Source: Phlebopus portentosus
Lineage: Eukaryota > Basidiomycota > Agaricomycetes > Boletales > Boletinellaceae
NCBI GenBank assembly: GCA_037892935.1
Contig: JAYXKI010000001.1
Coordinates: 3,906,001 to 3,970,000 of the forward strand
Length of the DNA: 64,000 nucleotides
Direction of reading: 5' to 3'
This document shows positions 56,480-64,000 of this stretch, piece by piece. The notes beneath the pieces were generated by a model. That model did no database searches and was not told the DNA's origin. It saw nothing but the letters and a program-made list of their open reading frames with translations. The first letter of the stretch is position 1. Each line of letters starts with the position of its first letter. A program made the position numbers and the translations under genes.

Positions 56480-58695
56480 TCCCAGCTCTAAACCAAGGCC
56501 TATCTCCTTTATTCCCAAGCTTTGAGTCTTTCTTTGCCACTTTCGTGTTCCTTGCTTTCCTCTTCAGTCTTCCAGTCATTGTTCGCATCAAAGTACTTGT
56601 TGTTTTTGCTGGTTGGCACTTCTACATTGTGACCTCGCACCCATACTACTCTTGTCATGTTCGCTACCCCCTGCATTGGCTGTCCTACTACTACGTTGAG
56701 AAACTCTGGCTGAGCAGGGCAGCTGCTAGAATGCAAGATAGAACTATAAATATAGTCAGAGTCAGGGGAGTACTCACTTGCCGCCTAGAGCCTTTCTTCT
56801 CTCTCCTTAAGCTCACGAGCACTTGGAGTAGGCAATCCTAGTGGTGAGTCCTGGTGCAGGTACTGGATGTTGTTCCTTTTAATGTAGTGGCCGTTCTAGC
56901 CCAGCCGTTGAATTGCTCCTTCAACGAGCTCTCCCTGTTCATTCCACATGAGCTCCCATATACCTGTCCCATAGCCCATAGGTCTCATCTGTCATTGGAT
57001 GGCCAAGGGTGTGGTGACTCAGGTATTACCTCTCTTAGCAATGTTTCAGCTTGCTGGTCCAGGCTTTCAGGTTGTATGTCGGTGGAGATGTAGTCCAGGA
57101 GATCTTCTTTGACCTCGATGCTACCTTCGACTTGCTGTTCCACTTGGGTGAGCACAGCAGGCACTACCAGCCCCTCTTGTGCAACTACTTCTGCAGCATA
57201 GCTTCTAGATGCCTCTGCTGCTTGTTGTCACACTTGTGATGATAATTGTCCATTATGAGTTATCATATTTTCTGGCTCTCTGCTCTGGCAGATGGTCTTG
57301 ACTACTTGATCTACAAAATGTTCGCCTGGAGTGCCTACCAGGTTCGTCTGAGAGATCAGGCCTGGTATCTGGTCGTCATTGGAGTCTGAGCTCATGCTTG
57401 CAAAGCGATTAGCTAGACGCAGGCCTCTATCTTGCAGTAGAGAGTTGGGGCTCAATCTTGCCCCTCCTTGTCTTGCTCACTGTGTGAGGTAGGATTGGCG
57501 AAGCCTGAGAGTTTGCTGCATCTGATGAATACCTTCTGTGATTGAGTACTGGGCGGCGAGTTCTTCCTCTGCATTGCTGATTCGAGCCCAAATGGCTTCT
57601 ACCTGTTCAACCAGATAGCTAGCTTGAGCGTGTAGCTGCAGAAAGTCTACACCGCACATTCAAACGACCTCTTGCTGGGAGTTAACCACCTGTTGGACAA
57701 GGGCTGACTGACTGTCCTGGATAGCTATTGTGACTGCTCTCAGAATTTGAGCTTGCAGTAAACCAAATATGTAGTTGAGTTGTACATCCCATAGTTCACC
57801 TTCCTGTTTGGCATTCGCATTGACTGCCTCAGTGATCTGATCTCCAACGTGACCCAAAACATGTGATAAGAAGTCCCCAAGCATCTCTCCTTCTACTATG
57901 AGGTTCTCTGAATACTGAGAGCCTATGTCATAAAGTCGAGCGACAGTAGCAGTAAGAGTTCGGAGAGACCAATCAATACTTGTAAGTCGGAGATCGAGAT
58001 TGATGACAGCATGTTGGAGGGCAGAGATAACTTCGTTGGGTTGCCTGTTAGCACTGACCATTCTGTCCAGGCATCCATGTAGACTGTTGAGTCGTTCTCT
58101 AATGTGAGCCAGAGCAGATTCTATGTGTTCTCCAGGTCCAGATTGAGGAACTGCCAGTCATTGAGTCTGGAGTAGAAATCTCTGACCGGCACAACGGAGT
58201 GGGAAACTTCCTTCACTGTCTTGCCATTCCAACCACATCCATAGTGTTCCAAAGCCTCGAAGAAGGCTGACTCGACCTTAGAGTTGTTGAGCAATGATGA
58301 ATACCAGGGAAGAAAACCAGATGATGCAGAGTATAAACCAGAGACTAGTCCAACCAGCTTGCCACAGTTCCATCGGTGACATAGCTGTTTCGTGCAAGAG
58401 TAGTTGCCTAAGTATATTTGTAAGAGGACTTGGTGGAGGAAATGTGAATGTTCGAGTAGGGTGTATTCGAGTGCTTTATATTCTTGACATAGAGCGAGTA
58501 GTTCTTCTTCAGTGGGCGTTGGACCTCTAAGTGCTTCCCAGTTGACACTGTGTCCATTTAACAGATTGCCCGCATGTACAAGCAAGAACTTCCTTCCAAC
58601 TCTTCCGTGTCTTTCAGCAGTGATTTGAAGCTCCAGGGCAGATAGTATAACCGACCAGTAGGGTTCTAAGATAGGGGTCTTTGAGTGCTTCTTAC
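56480..58695 (-). pseudogene. Unrecognised ORF region 5' of Element 3 gag
   Basis: A largely open minus-strand region. 58121-58695 reads PILEPYWSVILSALELQITA and TPTEEELLALCQEYKALEY. A frame change follows, then 58061-57228 in one frame (VISALQHAVINLDLRLTSID, LVEQVEAIWARISNAEEELA) with two TGA stops at 57660 and 57477 that look like CGA-to-TGA changes. A likely intron (GTGAGTACTC...TTTATAG) lies near 56740-56785, and a reading with EEESKEHESGKERLKAWE ends at 56509. Heptad-like spacing suggests coiled coils. No domain was recognised. It could be an N-terminal gag extension or an extra element gene. Confidence 0.45.
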
Positions 58696-58953
58696 CTCAA
58701 TAGAAGTTTATTGTGCAAAATGCTGAGTTTACTTCCTCCTCGAATGTATGGAGTGCTCTAACAAAACTCCGATGGAGTGTATAAGCCTGCTTTAGCTGTT
58801 GACGATACACTTATCAGTGATCAGCTAAGTTGTATAACAGGCACAGAAGGAACCCTCCCAGGGCAGAGCAATACTTACTGATCAATAGTGGGTATTGCAC
58901 TATGAAACAGCAAGATTGTTTATCCCAGGATTGGAGCAAAATTATAATGTTAG

Positions 58954-59208
58954 TGTTAGAAGTGTGATTCTGACACTCTTAGTATTTTGTAGTTTATTGT
59001 TCTGTTTATATTCTTCCTTATGTCCGCTTTCTTGATCATGTTTTTAAAGGAATGAGCTTAACGGGTCTTCAGTACGAAGACATACGTACGGTGATACGAG
59101 AGGAAGCGAATCCTTATATTACACGATAGCCTACCAGAGGCTTTTATATACTACTGATACAGCACGTGCTAATGTTACATAATACAAGATAGAGTTTCCG
59201 TCTCAATA
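58954..59208 (-). repeat. Copia 3' LTR
   Basis: 255 bp, plus strand TGTTAGAAG...GTCTCAATA; on the minus strand TATTGAGAC...CTTCTAACA, so the first dinucleotide is TA instead of TG (G-to-A change). The adjoining minus-strand polypurine tract TTAGATTGAAGGGGAG (59209-59224) confirms the boundary. Confidence 0.85.
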
Positions 59209-59250
59209 CTCCCCTTCAATCTAATAAGGTTATATCTTCTTAGATTGTGA

Positions 59251-62200
59251 TTAACCATCGGTCAATCCTATTAACGAATTTAAATGATTGAATTGTTTTA
59301 CATTGAGTGATTTCGTCAATGTATCAGCTCTCTGATTTGTAGTGTTAACATATTCAACTCGAATCGAATGATTTTGAACATAACAATGTACGAATGCTCT
59401 TCTTCGATCTAGATGTTTCGTTCGAATGTCATGAGAAAATTCTTCAGAATTTACTACTTTGATTGCTGCTTGATTGTCTGAATACAATGTAATTGATCGT
59501 TCATTATCTTTCAAATTTAATTCTTCGGTAAAATGCTTTATCCATATAGCTTCTTTAGTAGCATGTTGAAGTGCTTGGATTTCAGCTTCGTAAACTGAAG
59601 CTGGTACTAAATCTTGTCGTTTTGATGACCACGAAAACGATGAGTTTCGAATTGAGAAAATATATCCATTTATCGCTTTATATCCTTCAGTTATTGCTCC
59701 GTCTGAATCGCAATATCCATCTATTATTAGCGGATAGCGTCCTCCAAGCTTTAACCATTTGTCTTTTGTTGTATTTAAATATGACAAAGCATATCTCGCA
59801 GCATTAATATGATTTTTATCTGGGTTTTGTAAATGACGAGCTAACTGACCGGCAACATATGCCACATCGGGTCGTGTTGCGTCAGCTGCATAACGAATTG
59901 ATCCTACTAAACTCATAAACAATTTTCTGTCTTCAAGATTTGGTTCTCCATAATTTGAAGTTAATTTGCTTTTTGGTATCATTGGTGTTTGACGTGTTCT
60001 TTCTTCTTCTATCCCAAATCTCGTTGTAATATCTTCTATATATTTCTTTTGTCTTAATGATATAGTCTGATCGAATCTATTTCTTTTCATCTCAATACCT
60101 AATAACCAATGGATTTCACCATTGTCGGTTAAGTTTACGAATTTTTTGATATCCGATATTAATTTATCTTTTATGCCTTTGGTTTGGCTTATTATTGTAA
60201 TATCGTCTACATGCATAAATGTGATCAAATCTGGTTTTCTTAAAGTCCATCGGTAAAATACCGCATAATCTTCAATTGATCTCGTTAGTCCAGCGGTGTT
60301 TAATATTTCATTAATTTTCTTATACCATCGTCAACCTGATTGTTTTAAACCGTATAATGCCTTTTTTAATCGTAGGACTTGTCCGGGTTTTATGTTTTTA
60401 CAAAAATTTCCCGGTGGTGGTCGCATGTATATGATTTCGTCATCATTTAGTTCTCCATACAAATATGCTGATTTAATATCAATTTGATGAATTTCATAAT
60501 CATTGGCTGCTGCCCAATGTAATAATAATCTCGCTGTTGATAGTTTCGCTACAGGTGCAAATGTGTCTTGCGAAAAATAATCAATACCATCTATTTGGCT
60601 GAATCCTTGTGCAACTAATCTGGCTTTATATTTGTCAATCGTTCCATCAGCTTTATATTTTATATTGTAAACGAATCTTGAACCAACAATATTTGTATTT
60701 GGTGGTGGATATTCATATATCCATGTATCGTGTTCTATTAAAGAATCTACTTCATTTTTCATAGCTTCTCGCCATTTGCTGTGATCAGGTCTTTTGAATA
60801 TGTCTAAGTATGTTATTGGTGTTTTCATACTTTTGTTTAGTTCGAGATTAAATTCAGTTAAGAAAATTGAAATATCTTCTTGTTTTTCTATTGCTAGGCC
60901 AGCTTCTCGTTTCTTACGAGATGGTTCACGATGTCTCTGTAGTCTTTCTTTCATTGTTGTTTCGTTATTCTCATTATCGTTATTAGATGGTTGCTGTTCT
61001 AATATTTCTGATGGATCAATTTTATCTTTCTCCCCTTGAGTTCGAATTTGTTTTGAAATTATGAACTCGACATTTCGTTCTGTTGTAACTTTTGAATCAT
61101 GGTATACGAAAATTCCGTCTTTTGTATTTGAGTCATATCCGACAAATTTCCCTATAATTCCTTTATTTTGTAGTTTATTAACATTTTCTTTTCGATAAAT
61201 GACGTCTTGACCGAATTCATAAAGACCGTCTAAAATATAATTGGCAGTAAATCATTTTTTAAATGGAGTTTCAAAATTTATTGCGCTTTTTGGGGATCTA
61301 TTTGTTATAAATAATGCATGTTGTGCTGCATAATACCATAATCGTTGCGGTAAATTTTTTGCTGTTAGCATTGATCGTACGTGGTTAAAAATAGTTTGAT
61401 GCATTGTTCTGCCACACCATTTTGTTGAGGTGTATCATGTACCGTAAGTTTTCGAATTGTTCCTTGAGAATCGAGATAATCTGTAAAATCTTTTGATAAA
61501 AATACAGAATCATTATCCGATTGTAATGTTTTTATAGTTACTCCATTATGTAATTTTATCTTCGTAGAATATTTTATGTATTCAGTATATGCGTCATTTT
61601 TATGTTTTAATGGTAACATTTCTGACCATCGCGTTGAGTCATCAACTAAAGTTAATAGATAAGATATCGAATTTAATGCCAATGTTGGTGCTGGACCCCA
61701 TATATCCATATGAAAAAGATCACCAAAGTTATTTGCTAATGGCGATTTCCTTTGATGCGGAATTATATTTCGTGAAATGTTTGCTTTTGTGCAATCAATA
61801 CAATTTTTTGTTGTGTTGTCGTCTATAACTTTTTCAGTTATTATCTCTGGATGATCTTTTAACATTTTTCGTATATAACCATAACTTATATGTCCAAGTT
61901 TTCGATGTAATTCATCAATTGTTATTGTGGCGATGATATTTGGTCTTAAATTAGGGTCGTTATAAATTCTGACTTCGTATAATTTTCTTTCCGACCTAAT
62001 TATTGTTCCTAGATGTCGGTTATTTTTTATTATAGTGCAAATATTTTTTTCCGTTATAAATTTGAAGTCGTTATCACACATTACTGCTTGTGAGATCAAA
62101 GTGCATTTGAATTTTGGCGATAAATAGACATTTGACAATTTTATTATCGTACAATTTTCAGACGTGCAAATATTGTTGTTCACTTTGAACAAAATAAGCT

Positions 62201-64000
62201 TCACATCGCCTTTTTGAGAAACGGTGATGGCGGTGTCATCGGCTGTCCTGACTGTAATTGGTTCACAGTCAGTAATGTTCGTTAAAATTTTTCGATATGG
62301 TGTAACATGGATGCTAGCACCAGAATCAAGTAGTGCGTTTGCAAAACTCACCGTTTCAGCATATTCCATTTGCGTATCTTCAGGTATCGTCGTTTCACGT
62401 TCGATAATGTTCACTTGTTTGCCACGTTTGATGGCTGCTTTCCTGATCGTCTCTGGTGATGCTTCGCCTTTGAGGTTGTTAGGGTGAAAACCCATTTCGA
62501 TTAGCGCGTCTTCATTGGCTTTGTACCAACCAAATGTATGACCGCCAGTGATCGGTTCGAGTAGCTGCGGAAGTGATTTTTCGCCATAAAAAACTCCGTC
62601 GTCATCGGGGTCTTGTTCCATCGATAGTTGTCTAAAGAAATCATCGACATAATTTGTGCCGGCTGGTGATTCGGATGCCAGTTGAGTAGCGACAGTTTGT
62701 TGTCGTTTCGCAGGTGGTTCGAACGGATTATTGGATGCTTGCCAGAGTCGAATACGCTTTTGATTCTCGTTAACGTTGTCATCGTCCGAAAGATCAAGCG
62801 TTGTTGGTTGTGGAGTTACCACTGGAAAGTTAGATTCGGGAGACAAAGTCGGTGTACCTGAACGCATTTGAGCCATATTCACTTCTTCGATGCGCGCTGA
62901 GTTAGATGAGGGTAATGCGTAAGAAGGAATGATAGCTTGAGCAGCCGCATTCGGATTCAAATAATTCGCTGGTGCTTGCGTAAGCGAAGATGTTGATCCA
63001 ACGTTGTTTGGACGAGTTTGTCGAATTTTGACTGTTTGGGGCGTAGGTGGCGCACGGCAATCTTTTGATAGATGACCGAATTTCTTGCAATTGAAGCACT
63101 GAGGTGCTCCCGTTATCGCATGCGTAAACGGGGTAAAGGGTTTGTGGCTAAAGTTTGATCGGCCTCTACCTCGTCCACGAAAAGAGTTTCGATCCCAAGA
63201 GCCTTTCCAAAAAGGTGTCGAAGATCCGTGATAATTTGTATTCGAGGGGTGTTGATAATTCGTGCCCCTATTCATGCCGCGTTGGTATTGCGACCGATGA
63301 GAAAAACTTCGTGCTCGGGTGGAAATTGGTCTCCCCCGAAAGGGACTTGGGTGAGAAGACGGTTGTTTCTGCGCCACATAATTTGCAAAAGCCGCACGTA
63401 GTTCGGCGATTAGTTCGTTCGGTGTGATAGACCTAATGGGTTGTCCCGCAGTTCGAGTAGCATTGTAAAAATCTATACGCGCCTGTAACTGTTGAAAAAC
63501 ATAGCTATACTGCGGTGGGGTTGAATTCTGAATAGCCGACAGGTACGTGTCGTCTGTCGGTGTCTTGTTGTGCTGCGCGAGTAGGCCATAAATTTGTTGT
63601 AACTTGTCTAAAGTTTTATCGAATTCGGTAATGTGTCCTCGAACGTTAAATAACTTCGATACTTCTATTGCAGAAGTAACTGTTGTGCGCACGTCAAACC
63701 TTGTTCGAAGATAACCCATAAATAAAATGACGGTTTGAAAACCAATCATATTCGCTAGAATTGTATCGGGTAGTCTCGATTGAAGGACAGAAATAAGTTG
63801 ATCGTTGGTTCGTTGACCGTCTATGTCAGTTGCCTCAGGGGTAGCAATCAAATGATCACCTAACCCCATTGCACGTATCGTTGTGTAAACACGTATGTTC
63901 CACATTTTGAAATTAGAACCGTTCGGTTGCAATTTTTCGATGCCCTTGAATGCTTCGTTAACATCACGGAATTCGAGATCCGGAGTGTAAAAAATGTGGG
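59251..64000 (-). pseudogene. Copia gag-pol with a frameshift and two nonsense codons
   Basis: The frame is open from the window edge to 61365: gag (LQPNGSNFKMWNIRVYTTIR), CCHC knuckle CFNCKKFGHLSKDC (about 63060-63100), protease LLDSGASIHVTP (about 62300-62335), integrase HRKLGH...CIDC finger (61780-61915), catalytic HMDIWGP, LQSDNDSVF and QQNGVAE. A frameshift near 61395 changes frame. A TGA at about 61253-61255 (Trp expected) and another at about 60328-60330 (Arg expected, after YGLKQSG) follow. RT has KARLVAQGFSQ and HVDDITI (YVDD equivalent); RNase H covers 59251-59600. The copy is recent but inactive. Confidence 0.9.

Larger units (their letters stand above)
34904..58953 (-). mobile_element. 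Element 3: chromodomain Ty3/gypsy retrotransposon, interrupted and decayed
   Basis: Minus-strand order from right to left: unrecognised 5' ORF region (56.5-58.7 kb), gag with zinc knuckle, protease, RT, RNase H, integrase, chromodomain, polypurine tract, 3' LTR (34904-36507). Element 2 (39300-50789) splits the RT, and a solo LTR (53816-55530) splits the zinc knuckle. Many in-frame stops are present. The 5' LTR is not in the window; TGTTAG at 58948-58953, directly before the copia LTR, could be its first bases (inference). Confidence 0.78.
58954..64000 (-). mobile_element. Ty1/copia retrotransposon, decayed, 5' end off-window
   Basis: The 3' LTR is 58954-59208. The internal region runs to the right edge and beyond. 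Domain order on the minus strand is gag, protease, integrase, RT, RNase H, which defines the copia superfamily (integrase before RT). The 5' LTR lies past 64000, so the target duplication cannot be checked. Confidence 0.92.

Overview
The window is from a filamentous fungus, most likely a basidiomycete of the Agaricomycotina type. The evidence is dense ~50 bp introns, a 26-exon MSH4, Get2, YL1 and ArfGAP homologues with fungal features, and abundant Ty3/gypsy and Ty1/copia LTR retrotransposons. Functions are assigned by reading motifs. No database search was run, and exon joins were deduced by hand from splice signals and family alignments recalled from general knowledge.

1-10.8 kb is a compact host gene block: the 3' end of a leukotriene A4 hydrolase/aminopeptidase gene (+, with an in-frame TGA), an ArfGAP (-), Get2 (+), a mitochondrial ribosomal protein of the L51/S25/CI-B8 fold (-), the SWR1-complex subunit YL1/Vps72 (+), an unrecognised small spliced ORF (+), and the meiotic MutS homologue MSH4 (+). 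Neighbours are divergent with promoters of 147-169 bp or convergent with almost no spacer. MSH4 has an 8-nt microexon inside its Walker A motif and several GC-AG introns.

10.8-14.5 kb holds no recognisable gene. It contains a large palindrome (11238-12325; arms of about 455 bp) and a diverged 174-bp tandem duplication.

14.5-64 kb is a nest of LTR elements, nearly all on the minus strand. The innermost pattern I can reconstruct is as follows. A chromodomain gypsy element (piece at 34066-34903) is split by a non-autonomous LTR element (14550-34065) and by a second chromodomain gypsy (34904-about 58953). The non-autonomous element is itself split by an old gypsy copy (Element 1, 16027-30126), which carries two solo LTRs. 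The second chromodomain gypsy is split by a young copy of the same family (Element 2, 39300-50789) and by a GC-rich solo LTR (53816-55530), and it ends against a decayed copia element (58954-window end). Several insertions are bracketed by 4-bp target duplications.

The most interesting unit is Element 2. It has near-identical 1.34-kb LTRs, a gag-protease frame joined to pol by a canonical G GGU UUU -1 frameshift site, and, between pol and the 3' LTR in the opposite orientation, a three-exon gene for a 600-residue polyglutamine protein with a fungal Zn2Cys6-type cysteine cluster. Element 1 shows the same gene in an older, mutated copy. Comparing the two copies shows heavy loss of CpG (CpG to TpG/CpA), as expected from methylation plus deamination or a RIP-like process. 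Element 2 pol has one nonsense codon (TAG where Element 1 keeps CAG).
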